DNA of 64,000 nt from Xanthostigma xanthostigma (GCA_963575645.1 OY754465.1:35971501-36035500), one strand, 5' to 3'. Counted from the first letter of the stretch, positions 47,116 to 58,773 are shown. Notes: generated by a model not told the origin, from the letters alone. Program-made: numbers and translations.

Positions 47116-47744
47116 GATACACACTGTATATAAATTAATGTTATCGCACCTTTTGATTAGCCAACGAATTCCAAAAAGTTGAATTTTTAATTTTTCCCCT
47201 ATGTGAATCGTTTGTAACATGTTTTATTTTGTTTGGGACTAATAGGTCATATGCATGATTTTTTTTAATATTTTTAATAGATTATTTAGTCAACCATAAT
47301 ACGGAAAAAAATTGATAATCATTTAAAAATGTAATATTATCATAAGAAAAAAAATATTAAATTCCACATTCAAAAATAGACAGTTTAAACAATCGGCCAT
47401 GTTCGCGGGCTTATGGGACGTCATGATATACGATGCATGCCAACCTTGATGTCAAATTGTCAATGTTCTAAATGAAGTTTATTTGCTGTTTTCTCTAAAT
47501 ACTGACATAATCTTACGACACAGTCGTCATGAAAACTGTTGTTGATATATACTCTGACGTCACGATGCGTTTTGAAAATTCGAAAGTAGCGCTTATTTTC
47601 TACATTTCTTTTTTATTATTTGTATTTTTTTCAGTGATTAGATTAATAAAATAACCATTACGTTATGATCAAGAACTAAAATATATTTCGAAATAAAAAT
47701 TTTAACCAATTGAGAGTTTTATGCATATGACCTATTAAATAGGA
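47116..47744. other. Unassigned AT-rich stretch
   Basis: No gene. The phrase GACCTATTA..., with ATGCATATGACC at 47721 and its complement GGTCATATGCAT at 47245, marks a loose inverted pair about 480 bp apart. Confidence 0.4.
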
Positions 47745-48600
47745 GTTTTATTATTGTTAATTAAGGCGCACTGATTAGCCAACATTTTTTTTAACAATTG
47801 ATTGTAACATAGGCCTCCGGGTACTAAATCAATTGTAAATCGTTTGTGAACTCCAAATATATTCATAAAAACGTTTGTGACTACATAATTTTCAAGAAAA
47901 ATTAAAAATATTGACTCTTCATTGCAGTATTACATAATTATTACTACTGATAACACTACCCTGTCCAGAAAGGGCGAATTCGCCGCGAATCGTTACGCGC
48001 GAGTTTCTACGCGCGTTGGCGAGATACTCGGCGTCAATACATTGCGTCCGCAAGCATCGCGCGAATTTAAAATTCGCGCGTAAATCGCGTGCACTACGCC
48101 GGACTCTTGACTCGCGCGTATTGCGCGCGAGTCGAGATACTAGGAACGCCTTGTTAGTTGTCTGTTGTTTGCGTCCAGTTAACGCGCGAACTCAGAGCGA
48201 GTGCACGTATCGAAGGAATGGAGCGGCACCAAATGTTCGCGCGTTGGTAACTTGGTACGCTCTTTCTGGACACAACGTACGCGCGAGATAATCGCGGCGA
48301 ATTCGCCCTTTCTGGACGAGGTCTAAGCACAAGCATGAACGCCAACTAGATCCAGTAGCCGCATAAATCTGCAATGAATTTGAGATAATTTTTCTCTTAT
48401 TTTTTCTTGAAAACTATGTAGTCAAACGTTTTATGTGATTGGGATGATGTTATTAATATTCTAGCCAAACAAGAATACAATAGCTGCAAAGCCACTTATT
48501 CATACAAATAATACCTAATATAATTTATAAACAAGAATAAAAGTATTAAAACTCATACAATTGGCTACTGGCCAGACAAGTCAAGCCAATCAACAATAAA
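47745..48600. repeat. Diverged inverted-repeat element carrying a GC-rich MITE
   Basis: The left part (about 47865-47935: ACGTTTGTGACTACATA, then TTCATTGCAGTA) pairs imperfectly with the right part (about 48365-48435: TCTGCAATGAA, then TATGTAGTCAAACGTT). Between them is the GC-rich MITE at 47961-48321. The element appears older than the MITE inside it. Confidence 0.6.
47961..48321. mobile_element. GC- and CpG-rich MITE
   Basis: The ends CTGTCCAGAAAGGGCGAATT and AATTCGCCCTTTCTGGACGAG are inverted copies extending through CGCCGCGA. The 360-bp body is full of CGCG and internal inverted CG-rich segments, in sharp contrast to the AT-rich surroundings. The Arg-rich frames on both strands (48016-48291, 48154-48374) come from base composition and are not genes. 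The target duplication is not clear. Confidence 0.75.
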
Positions 48601-48625
48601 AAAAAACGTTTTTATGAATATACTA

Positions 48626-49045
48626 ACGGTCCGTCTCGGTTTCACCTGGGTGCAATAGATATAATTCTGCAAAATGAATTTTGTTTGCGGCCCGGCGTCT
48701 GAGACAATAGCTTTGAGCAAATTCTACCAGATTTGCTTCTAACTGATAGCTTTGAGTGAATTCTATCAGATGTCGCAGCTTGGTACTAAAACAATCTTTT
48801 TTGTTTGCTTCTGAACTAATAGCTTTGAGTATATTCTGAGATGTCGCTACATGCCATTAAAACGGTTTATTTTCACAAAACACCGTATTTTGCACAAAAT
48901 ATTTAAACTGTCCTACACTTATCGTAAGTTGGACCAAGCAAGACACATTTACACAATTTCATTAAAATCGTTTGTGGTTTCCGAGATTAGCGCGGATGAA
49001 CATCATGACACGAGATTTTTATATAAGTATATAGATTTGGAATTA
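48626..49045 (+). repeat. Interspersed family C, full copy
   Basis: It begins ACTAACGGTCCGTCTCGG and contains TTCACCTGGGTGCA, GCGGCCCGGCGTCTGAGA and the CTGAACTAATAGCTTTGA block. It ends CATGACACGAGATTTTTAT with an AT-rich tail. The frame at 48851-49102 runs over its 3' half. Confidence 0.75.
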
Positions 49046-49527
49046 ACAAACGATTTCCGATCGACTGAGTACTCGGAAGTCTATGTTACAACCAGTTTTT
49101 AAAACCTCATTAATGAATTAGACACAAACAAAATCAAAAGTGTCACAATTAAACGACTTTTTGAAATTTGTTAGTAATTGGAGGAGAGAGTTGTTATCGC
49201 TGCATAATATTGTAAAGCAATTTCGTTATGTAAATAATTAATTTGTATTACTTACTTTTTCATTGTTTGATAGCATGCACTCTTTTAGTCGTTTGCTAAT
49301 TTCGCAAGGCGCTTCTTCGGAATTGGCTTCAAGCTGAGATTGGAATTAATATCAACAAATTGCGCGAATAAAATTGTGAATTGGTTTGCAACAAAATATC
49401 TCTTTCGGAAAATTTTGGCACTTTTCTGAAACGAGGCCCTAAAAAGAAGCATATAGGTATGTACCGGTACATATTTGATCCGTCATTATTGATATTGAAT
49501 TTGAGCCGATATTTTAACCAAAGTGTG
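49046..49527. other. Unassigned intergenic DNA
   Basis: No gene or structured repeat was recognised. Confidence 0.45.
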
Positions 49528-49535
49528 AGTATTTA

Positions 49536-49867
49536 AAGTGGCGGATTTACAGATTTGCCGGCTGTAGGCTATTTAATTTTTTGCCGCCTCTGAATTTTGA
49601 TACCTTAGTCCGCGATCATACCAATTACATTTTCTATATCAATAAAATTCCAACATTATGATTTGTTCTCCATCATCCTCGTACATCAACTTTTCCCGTA
49701 TGGTTAGTATCATATTTTAATTTGTCTCCAATTTTCGAAATTAGTATTTTGTGTGTGTATATATTTTTTTTAATTTTGTAAATCGAAATAAAAAAATTAT
49801 AAACTAAATCTGTCGCCCCTCAAAATTTGCCGCCCTAGGCTTCAGCCTGCTGGTAAATCCCCCACTG
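49536..49867. mobile_element. hAT-type MITE, 8-bp duplication AGTATTTA
   Basis: AGTATTTA lies at 49528-49535 and 49868-49875. The ends AAGTGGCGGATTTAC and GTAAATCCCCCACTG pair imperfectly, and GGCTGTAGGC / GCCTAGGCTTCAGCC lie just inside. The 332-bp body is non-coding. Confidence 0.85.
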
Positions 49868-49875
49868 AGTATTTA

Positions 49876-51107
49876 TGAGTGCCGGATTTAACGTAAGTTT
49901 CAACATATTGCAGTTTCGGTTTTAAAATCTCCTTTAACTATTTTACAAAAAAATTTCAGTAATAAAAATTTGCCCCTCAGGGTCAAAATATGGCCTCAGA
50001 TTATTCAGAACTTAGATAAACGCTGGGAAAACATGTATTTCATATTAAACACTTTGATCTTGACCGGCACCATTTTTAGCAATTTTAGCACAGAAACTTG
50101 CTTTCGACAATTCCGTGAATGAATGAAATATTATTTATAGTGTTGAAAACTGGAAACTTGAAAGAGTGATAAGGGAGAGAAATGTGGAATTATATTCAAT
50201 GTTTGAAAAATTTGTTTTACCTGTAAAAAATTTATCTACACATATTACAACCGAAATAAATTTTTAATGGCTTTACATCTGACGAGTTACAAACTACCAA
50301 ATAATAATTTATTTTTTAAGTACACAGTATGAAAAAATTAAAGAAATTCACAATTAATAAATTGAAAAGCTATAAATAAAACAGCATAAACTATAACATA
50401 TAAAATCATAAAAAAGTGTAACTACCCAGGGCTGGATTTAAGGAGACGCGGGCTCAAAAAAAAAAAAAAAAAAAACATAAATGACAAAGTAATAATTAAT
50501 TGCACAATGCTTACATATAATTTGACGAATTCGAGTATCTGTTGTTTCTTGAGTGAATAAAACATTGAATTGAATTTAAATCAATAGCGGAGTAAAATCA
50601 GATCTCGGCTGTCGCGCATGCAATGAGGCGTATTATTTAAATAGTTAAAGTGTGTGTTGGCAATAATTCTTCAGACACAACTGCGTGTTTACTGGTAAAA
50701 TTCTTGGATTCTTCGGACTGTTTGAATTTGGTTCAAGTAGTCAGAAGAATCCTAGAATTTTACCCAGTCTAGCAGTTCAGAACCAGTTCAAAATTTACCA
50801 ACAAACAAATTATAGTGGGATTTTTCTCTTCCTGTTTAATTGTATTGGCAATTGGGAATTGACATAAAACAATGCGGCACCTAATTACAGAAATGTAAAC
50901 CATATACACATTAGTAGTATTACAATATATACATCAAGAATGGCGAATTTGACATTACATTTGACTTAAAACTCCTCCCCTACGTCAAATCTCAATACTG
51001 TATTGCTTGAATTACGTTTTCACGCAAAAATAAAGTCCGTAAAAATCGCGGAGGCATCTCCTGAAATCTGGTCCTGTAACTATTACAAAAATAGGTGATG
51101 TACACTA
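49876..51107. other. Intergenic DNA with one small hairpin element
   Basis: A 78-bp inverted-repeat piece lies at 50691-50768 (ACTGGTAAAATTCTTGGATTC against its imperfect complement). An A tract follows AAGGAGACGCGGGCTC near 50456. No gene was seen. Confidence 0.45.
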
Positions 51108-51373
51108 GTGATGGACAAAATAGTAGTAGCTATTACCAAAAACTAACAGTTCCTAAAAAAGGTTGTTACCTGTTATCGATCCAGATTTTATAGGTGTTTG
51201 ACAACAGAGGTCATTATTAATTGTTATTTGACACTTACTAGGAATTCTTTGTAGTTCACCAAGATTTTCAACATAGTTATTTTTAAACAGTTACCTGTAA
51301 CCGGATATTTCCAAATAACAAGAATGGTTGTAAGTACTTCCTATTTAAAAATAACAATTTTGTCCATCAATTG
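51108..51373. mobile_element. MITE with 'TGATGGACAAAAT' inverted ends
   Basis: The ends TGATGGACAAAATAGT and ATTTTGTCCATCA are inverted copies. Internal GTTACCTGTTA and GTTACCTGTAACC repeat. Flanks GTACACTA and GTATACTA are close to an 8-bp duplication but do not abut cleanly. It is non-coding. Confidence 0.5.
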
Positions 51374-53416
51374 TATACTAATTGAAGTGAATTAATTTCT
51401 AGAACACTATCTAGTGGAAAAAGGCACCGGTTTTCGACCAATAACCTGTGTTTCGATTACACTTACGTTCATAATTGATGGAATAGATATGTAACAAAGA
51501 AAATTATGAAATAATATTTTTAAAATCTCTAGTTTCATATTCATAACTGATAATAGACTGTAATTTGCAAGTGAGTTAATTAATTTATTGCCTGATGTTT
51601 AACTCACTTGCAAATTAACATCTTATTTTTCCATTTTAAATATAAAATAGCCAGTTATGTTAGTATTTAAATACTAAATGCAAAATACGTATTCTCAAAA
51701 TATGTTAAATGTGCAAGTACCTATGCATATTTTTTTACACATTTAATTGTTTTTTTAAAACATTATTGAGGAATGTGTGGTCAGACTTATTGGAGCATTG
51801 TCAAAGAAGGTGGCTTCTTTGACTCAGGTTGGAACCTGGTTGATGCCATTCACGTCTACCAGCCCTTCAATATCTTCTAGCCTCAAATATTTGATGATCA
51901 TTTTCACTGCTGAAGCGGTCACATAATCGTTATTGGACGATATTGAACCAGGCTTGACATACTTGAAGCCTAGGCTTTTTGGGTAAATGAATATATAATT
52001 AGATATTTAACATCATAATTTTCTTAGGTTGTACAATAATCTACTCTAACTTTTAAAAAATGGTAGATCAGGTGGTCGAAAACTGGCTCAGCTAAGTGTG
52101 AATTTGTTTAGAATATATACAATTAATTTATCAAATATAATTTATTTTAAAAAACAAATTTTTGCATATTTAATACTGATATCACATCATAGAAGTCAGT
52201 TTACACCGCTTCATTTTATTAAAGCGTGTATTGTTTTACTGTTCAATGAAATAAACACATCAGCAAAATATTAAACTACAATATTTATATTTTTGCTGCA
52301 ATATAATAATATATCCTTTAGAATTATGCATATGTTTTTACATCACTGGCACACTTGAATTTAATATTTTTTATTGTACTATTTGTCTATATTCGATAAA
52401 AATAACTGTATTCATCATGATTTTCCACTTAGAGATGGGATCAAAATCAAATATGCCAAAACAACCTTAGTTTTGTTTTATTCATGCTTGCCCAATGTTG
52501 CTCGGAAATAACAGTTTCATTATAATACCGTAATGATCTACAATTTTCTCAAATATTTTCCCTACCTACCTATTCATTGAATAGTTTACGAAAGTCCATT
52601 ACATTCAGTCAAATAAACAGCAGACAGATGTCGTCTTTTACATGAACACTTCGCGGCTTTTTCATTAAAAAAAAAAAAAGTGGAAACCCGTTGACATGTG
52701 GGCCAACCCTAAAACTTACGTTACAATAAATTGATATTACTGTATTCATAATACATTAAAGAAGATTAAAACCCTTTCCGATATCGCAAATCCAATCTCA
52801 ATCAGCTGATTCGCTTTAAAGATATCATACGAAAATTTGTTTACACACACGCACTCAAACATACAGACGCCCATCCAAACTTAAAAATATTAATACTACC
52901 CACTCGAAACTTTTCTGTTTCCTACAGCGGAACAGATGTCAAAATTTCAATATACTTATTATAAATGAGAAAATCTGTATTTATTATTGTCAGGTCCCAA
53001 AGGATCCATCCATTTTGTGGCTCGACTATAACAGAATGAAACTGACTCCCTACAAAACTTAAAAATCTCAACGAAAAGGCGGTTTAGTTCAAATGCACTA
53101 CGTTTTGCGGTTTCTGTCTAAGGGCTATGGCTAAGTGATGAATTTTTAATGGCGTTCCTATGTTCACGTGAACGGAGCTGTGGGCTAAAGCTAGTAAATA
53201 TATAAAACAAGACATGATATTTGACACACCTGACTATGACACCATTTTAAGTAGGATAAAAATATTTGCAATAATAATTTAATCTTATTCTAACATTTAT
53301 AAAACGCATCTACCTAAAAATTAATCATATTTGTAACCATAACATTGTTAAAATGATAAAACTTCTACTTTCTTAACATAATTGCTGATAGAGGTGCATC
53401 TAGGACTCAGTTATTA
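51374..53416. other. Unassigned DNA with a CTAGC-type remnant
   Basis: The stretch from about 52780 to 53205 reads, on the minus strand, from TACTAGCTTTAGCCCACAGC, resembling the start of the CTAGCGG-type elements. The rest (including 51780-51980) shows no gene I can name. Confidence 0.4.
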
Positions 53417-53424
53417 CTAGTTAT

Positions 53425-53584
53425 CAGCGTCGGTCTGGCCTCAGGGTATACTGGGACTTTTCTCGATGGGCCGCCGGTCCTCCGTGGGCCGGTCTGGTTC
53501 GGATCTTTTTCTTCATAGTTATACGGTCACGTAGAGGCGTTTGACAATTTTTCCGGTAGCTTTTTAGGTCCCAGACCAACCTTG
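53425..53584. mobile_element. hAT-type MITE, 8-bp duplication CTAGTTAT
   Basis: CTAGTTAT is exact on both sides (53417-53424 and 53585-53592). The ends CAGCGTCGGTCTGG and CCAGACCAACCTTG pair with few mismatches. The 160-bp body has GGGCCGCCGG and GGGCCGGTCTGG motifs and is non-coding. Confidence 0.9.
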
Positions 53585-53592
53585 CTAGTTAT

Positions 53593-54782
53593 TATCTGGT
53601 ACTTGGTTCATTCAACCATTTTACCAGTTCAGCTAAATATTAGCAAAGTAAATAAAAAGCAGAGCAATAAAAAAATTCAGTTTTCAAACAAATTGAAATT
53701 TTTAAAAACTTAATACCAAATTCGGTAGTCGAAATACCAATCCGTGTTAATTTTAAAAAGTTCCGTGATCTACACTGCGATTCGGAAATAACTGTGAGTG
53801 AGTCTTCATTATAGTGCTTTTCGCTTAATGAAGCAATTAAAGCATATCATTTCGATGCATGAAAACTGTGCTACTTATATTGTGAAGTATAAGTGTGTTT
53901 AGTCATTGTCAAATATTTCCATATCTCACTATAGGTAGATAGATATTGTAAATAAAGAGAACCTTGATATAGTTGAAACTAGAAGCCTATAAATGGACAA
54001 GAAGGTTTCAGACTACAAAATACAAGAAGAATACAAATGAACAAAATTATTCTACCCCCCCCCCCCCTCAAAGTAGTGTAAACGGGACAGATAGTAAAAC
54101 TACGCAGTATCAAATTACTCAACCGAGTACCTTTCTTTATCTATGGTTTTTCACATCGATATACTCCCAGTATTTGAGAAATGAGTCCACCGTGCATCTT
54201 AAATTACTGATAATGAAATTAAAATTTGCTATATACTAAAGAATGTGGAAGATATTTCCACAAACAGATTATAATCACAAAAAAAAACGTAAGAATTTAT
54301 TTTATGACAATACAAACATAAAATACTATTAGCATTAGTATTTTATGTATAATTGTACCTTTGAAACAATTCTTCCTGCCAATTATTTACCTATTGTGCA
54401 TAAGGTGCTGCTTAAGTATTACGCAAATACATTTTCGTTAATTTTGGACCCCCTCCCTACTATATATGAAAATAATAGGCCCCCAATCCTCAAAGAATAA
54501 GACGTAAAGAATATTTTTTTATTATATTCATATTTTTTTTAATTTTCATTTAGTTTACACAATTTATTTTATTTTTTGCTTAACATACGATTTTGTATTT
54601 GCCTTTGTCATTAATTAGGAAAATCAAAACTTCTCCATCCCTTAAACTCGCTGACGTAATACTTGAACAGCCCCTAATGACTATTATAAAAATATTGAAT
54701 AAATTAAAATACTGCATAAACCGTTCAGAAAAACAAAAACAAATGAAAAAGTCGAAAAATACAACATGTTCTCGATACATAT
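53593..54782. other. Unassigned DNA beyond the predicted 3' end of TTD14
   Basis: It contains a C tract at 54054-54067 and low-complexity AT. The frames at 53973-54239 and 54580-54799 (both strands) have no recognised family. Confidence 0.45.
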
Positions 54783-54788
54783 TTTATT
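54783..54788 (-). terminator. Candidate polyadenylation signal of TTD14
   Basis: The first canonical AATAAA on the minus strand after the TTD14 stop (55048) is here, giving a 3' UTR of about 265-290 bases. It lies just beyond a small MITE that would be part of that UTR. Confidence 0.4.
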
Positions 54789-54796
54789 TTAATAGG

Positions 54797-54890
54797 TGAC
54801 AGCACATGTCAAGAGAGAGCGATTAGTGTCTACAAATCTTTTTACTAAGATTTTTTAGCACTAATCATCTTCTTTTGACCTGTATTGTCA
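54797..54890. mobile_element. 94-bp MITE in the predicted TTD14 3' UTR
   Basis: The arms TGACAGCACATGTCAAGAGA to AGCGATTAGTG and their imperfect complement (CACTAATC to TTGACCTGTATTGTCA) fold around a T-rich loop with AATCTTTTTACTAAGATT. It is non-coding. Confidence 0.65.
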
Positions 54891-55047
54891 TTCATTAAAA
54901 ATAAGATAGGCAAACCGGGAATACCTTGCATAATACCATACCAGGTTTTTCAGATTTAAATACAAATACATAGTCTGAAAATTATGTATACCATTTTATA
55001 AAAGTGGATGAAATTATTTTCGGTATTAAAGTAACATACATTTCGAA

Positions 55048-55340
55048 TCAGTGTTTTTTTACATTTTTGCCATTTCCTATACTATTAACGGAACCATTTG
55101 TTTTCTTCACATCTCCGTTTACTTGTTTAACATTTAAATTAACTTGACCATTAGTTTTTAAAACGGTTTCTTCAGACTTTTTGTGATCATTTCGTCGACT
55201 ATTGTTTGTAACCGCAACGCCGTTGCAATTAGTTTCAGATTTACTATTTACCCTCGGTGCACTTTGATTGTTCTTGTCAACGCCATTAGATAAGATGTGG
55301 CCGTCGGTGGAACTGTTAGCTATAGATGGTTCTTCTACAA
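55048..55340 (-). CDS. Ttd14: TTD14 orthologue, last coding exon (tail and stop)
   Basis: This exon starts after the acceptor ATATGCAG and completes a valine codon begun in the previous exon (phase 1). It adds 96 further residues and ends in TGA at 55048. The tail begins VVEEPSIANSS and is rich in Asn, Lys, Ser and Gly, with repeated short NG motifs (SNGVDK, TNGQVN, VNGDVKK, TNGSVN) and a basic end, KNVKKH. It has no hydrophobic core and looks disordered. Such a tail lies outside the conserved P-loop and CYTH-like parts and is expected to vary between species. The frame joins the upstream exon cleanly with no stop, which supports it being coding despite low complexity. An earlier stop would be used if the intron before it were kept. 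Confidence 0.8.
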
Positions 55341-55647
55341 CTGCATATTAAAATTAATTTTAATCTTTGTTAAGATTAATTTTGCGGTATTTGTGTACCT
55401 CGACTTATCATAACTTAAGGAGCTTATTCACTGTTTACTTATAAATGTAAAGCAGCAACGGAGACCAAATTGCGCTTTGCGAGCCGCATGCGGCTCAAGA
55501 GCTTAATTGTGGTTCAACTAATAAATAAAAAATATTGAAATATTTGCTGTTTTCTTAATTTCCGTCTTCCAAATACAATGATCCTCAGTAGATTAGTCAT
55601 TCGGTTCAGTTCGACATACATCGGTGCGATCTTCGCAACATATAGCT

Positions 55648-55785
55648 CAGTCCCAAGCTGAGAACGGTAACAGAACCGTCACAGTCTTGCGTAGTAGTTA
55701 AAAAACCGATACAAACAGTTGCGTTTTAGCTACTACACAAGACGGTGACAGTTCTGTTACCGTTCTCAAGCAGCTTGGAACAGGG
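55648..55785. mobile_element. MITE in a TTD14 intron
   Basis: The arms GAGAACGGTAACAGAACCGT (with CCCAAGCT outside) and the complement (ACAGTTCTGTTACCGTTCTC, with AGCTTGG outside) flank a 40-bp centre. It lies in the 759-bp intron 55341-56099 and is non-coding. Confidence 0.7.
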
Positions 55786-56099
55786 CTTATGTAATCTATT
55801 CTATTCTATTTTAATATGATTCCAATATAGTATAAGAACCTTCTGCAGTAGATTGTTATTTCATCATTTGCGTAATCAATGGTATTTAAATATATTTTTA
55901 CTTTTACCCTTGGCATATACATTTCTGATTAAAATTAATGCATCTGTGTTTCTGTTAAATTTTTAATATTATAGTAATTATCGTACTGGATTCACGCACT
56001 GTGTTTCAGGATTGAATCACCAGGTGCTCATGAATGAGTATATCGAGGAATAAGCTCCAAAAGTCACGTTCTAAACCGCAATAGCAATTTGCATTTTAC

Positions 56100-56281
56100 C
56101 TTGCAATGTTCGGCAGTACTTTTTTGTTGTATGCCATTCTTCTCTGAGCGAAAGATTAAACATTGAATAATCTGGATTTCCTGTCACATTTTCCAGAATG
56201 GTTAAAAACTGAGGTACGATTTTATACAGTTGATCTTCGGCCACAGCACTGTAAGTCTCCAATAAAATCAAACCTTTGCAC
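56100..56281 (-). CDS. Ttd14: TTD14 orthologue, penultimate exon
   Basis: The exon follows acceptor TTTTTGTAG, finishes an Arg codon and encodes [11 protein letters not shown], then [30 protein letters not shown] and KKYCRTLQ. These blocks match the conserved end of TTD14 proteins as I know them from flies ([16 protein letters not shown] and W..T.KYC). It belongs to the C-terminal CYTH-like region. It leaves through CAAG|GTAAAA, a weaker donor than the others. If that intron is retained, translation ends after nine more residues (GKMQIAIAV). So two protein endings are possible. The intron downstream is 759 bp and holds one MITE. Confidence 0.93.
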
Positions 56282-56783
56282 CTACAAAAAACGACTTGTA
56301 AATTACCTGAACATCTGTTTTTAAGGCCACTAAACGCTAGGGTTATTTGGTTCCAGCACAAATTCCCCTTTTCAATTTATTATACTTATATCGAAGAACT
56401 CAATTGTATATTAAGTTCACAATGACCTTGTATGGTCGTCGCATACGTAGAGTAATTATATTTGTTTTAAATAAAATTGCAGACACATATTATGCGTTCC
56501 TTTCCCTTATAACAAGATCTGTATTGCTTTTCCATCATGTAATTAAAAAAAGTGTGCTCTTTCTGCTATAATATGTAAAAAAAACAACCCCGTTTAACTT
56601 CGATACGATACGAGCTAGTAAAAAAATTATTGTAGGTTTGTGCGTCAATTCATTACCTTTGGGACAGGTTTAATAAAAATTTGAAGATCAACTCGATATT
56701 TTTATCTATTACCAAATTTTTATATCAGGGATATTAGAGAATTTACGATTTTTCTTATTTGTATTGTTTTTTTAGTTTCTCAC

Positions 56784-56991
56784 CTTGGATGCGCAGGTTC
56801 TTTATAGATGTCAAGTTGGAAATACTGATTATTGACCAAGAAACAGCGCCGTTTCTTGAATATGGTGAAATGTGAATCGTCTCTTTGCGTCAACAAATTT
56901 AGATAGTCCCTGTGGGTCAATTGGGTTCTCACCTCGACGATCTGCCCGCAAAGCCTCGGCTTTCTGATTGTGTGAATGTAACTCCAGTGAC
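56784..56991 (-). CDS. Ttd14: TTD14 orthologue, exon of the CYTH-like domain
   Basis: The exon is bounded by acceptor ATTGTGTAG and donor CCAAG|GTGAGA. It completes a Gly codon at its start and leaves two bases of an Arg codon at its end. The translation runs [20 protein letters not shown], then [39 protein letters not shown] and IYKEPAHPR. The VEVRTQL and CF(L)..N.YFQLDIY segments are highly conserved in TTD14 proteins. In flies the protein binds GTP and phospholipids and is needed for TRPL channel traffic in photoreceptors; the C-terminal half is classed with CYTH-like folds. Introns of 3076 bp upstream and 502 bp downstream isolate it. Confidence 0.95.
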
Positions 56992-57530
56992 CTACACAAT
57001 GGAAAAAAACACGCTAGTCTTCAGTCAGTTATATCTTTCGACTAGTCATGGAACCATTGACTATAGATAATCTGAATAGTCAAAGGATAGGACGACATAA
57101 CATTAATGGTTATTTACCTACGTACTGTTATCGAAAAAGAACCCGTTCTAAAAATAATAGTCCTGAGAATTATGCGGTTCAACACAAATAGTTACTAAAG
57201 AACTGGTATACAATTTTCTGCACAACATTCCGCGCTAGTATAATACAATATCTAAACTCTAATGTAACGAGTTCTCTTGAACTTGCTGGTTCTATTAAAA
57301 ATACTATTTTTGTTCTAGGCATATATTATAATAGTATATAACATGCCACTAGCTACTAGAAGATGGTTGACAGACCATTTTCGATAGAAACATATTTTTT
57401 GTTGCAAGTGTTAACTACACGAGTTAACATCTACCATAATATTTCTTAAAACAATAATAAACACTGAAAACTGACAGTAAAACAAAACTAATCTAATAGT
57501 TTCTGCCTTTACTTGATGAAAATCCATTAT

Positions 57531-57700
57531 AAAATAAAATAAATAAAACAATTAAGTTAAAAAGATTTTCACTTTATTATAAAAATATGACATATGTTTC
57601 GCTGTCACAGCAGCTTCATCAGATATACAGTTTGTAAACTGTATATCTGATGAAGCTGCTGTGACAACTTAATTGTTTTATTTATTTTATTTTATTAGTA
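57531..57700. mobile_element. Foldback element in a TTD14 intron
   Basis: A perfect hairpin at about 57602-57665 (arms CAGCAGCTTCATCAGATATA and complement, meeting at AGTTTGTAAACT) sits inside outer inverted ends, AAATAAATAAAACAATTAAG and complement. About 50 bp of the left side has no partner on the right. Confidence 0.75.
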
Positions 57701-58773
57701 AAACAAAAAGAAAACAAATCTCAATTAATTTTTACTACTGTAAAAAAATTACTGTGAACTACGCGCACTACAAAATTGATTACCAATACAAAACTACAGT
57801 AAATACTGAAAACTAAAATAAAATAATGAAAACAAAAAGGAGAAAAAAGAAAAAAATGTAGTAAAATAAAAACTAAAATGCCGTTTCACCAAACAGAACC
57901 TTTATTCATTTACTGTAAGTTACAATGAAATAATATGATTTTTTGGAAAGTATGACGTATTAAGTACAAATACACATTAGGTAATATTAACAGGGGCGCT
58001 TTAACGTTAAGGCGGTGCAAGTGCTTACTTGAAAATAAAAAAAGAACTAGTTAGTTGCAACAAAGCAAAAGTAATTTAAAATAAAAAAAAAGGGATTCTC
58101 AAAATCATAATAATTTGGGACGAATGCATTTAATTTGACTTATGAGTGCCAAAACAGTTAAAGCGTCCTTGAGTCACTAAATAAGTATTGATTTGATGTT
58201 GATCTGAGTTTTTATAATTACTAGCATTTGTTCTTCATGCAATTATTCACTACATAATATTTAAAAAAATGAAAATGTAAAAAAAAAACAAAACAATAAA
58301 TGTCTTTACACAATGATATCAAATCGTTTAAGCCTTTAAGATTTGCTAAAAAAAAAACTTAACATGACTGAGTTATTTTATGAGCAAAGTAGGTAAATCA
58401 GATATTAAATTCAAAGCAAATATTTTTTAAGCTTTTGATATCAGTAGATGTATAATAATAATAATAATAATAAAACTAAGTTTCAAGGAGCTAGTAGCTA
58501 ACAGATGGCGATACGTACGAAACAGCAATGTATTACCTACACTGCATTTAAAAAAAGGATGGTGTTCAATATTAATGTTCTGTACTAAAAAAAGTCCGGT
58601 ATCTAGTCTAAATCTGTTCTAAACTTAAGAGAAAAAGGGGGCTAATTAATAGTGTTATTTAGTTTTAAAATAAACAGTTTAATACATTGTACTTACACGG
58701 TAAGTATTTATGTAACTATTGTGATATAATGAAATAAATATGAATTGGACGTTTTACCACACTGACTTATTAA

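Noticed and set aside
48016-48374. Arginine-rich frames on both strands
   Set aside because: The frames are open because the MITE is CG-rich and so poor in stop codons. There is no conserved domain.
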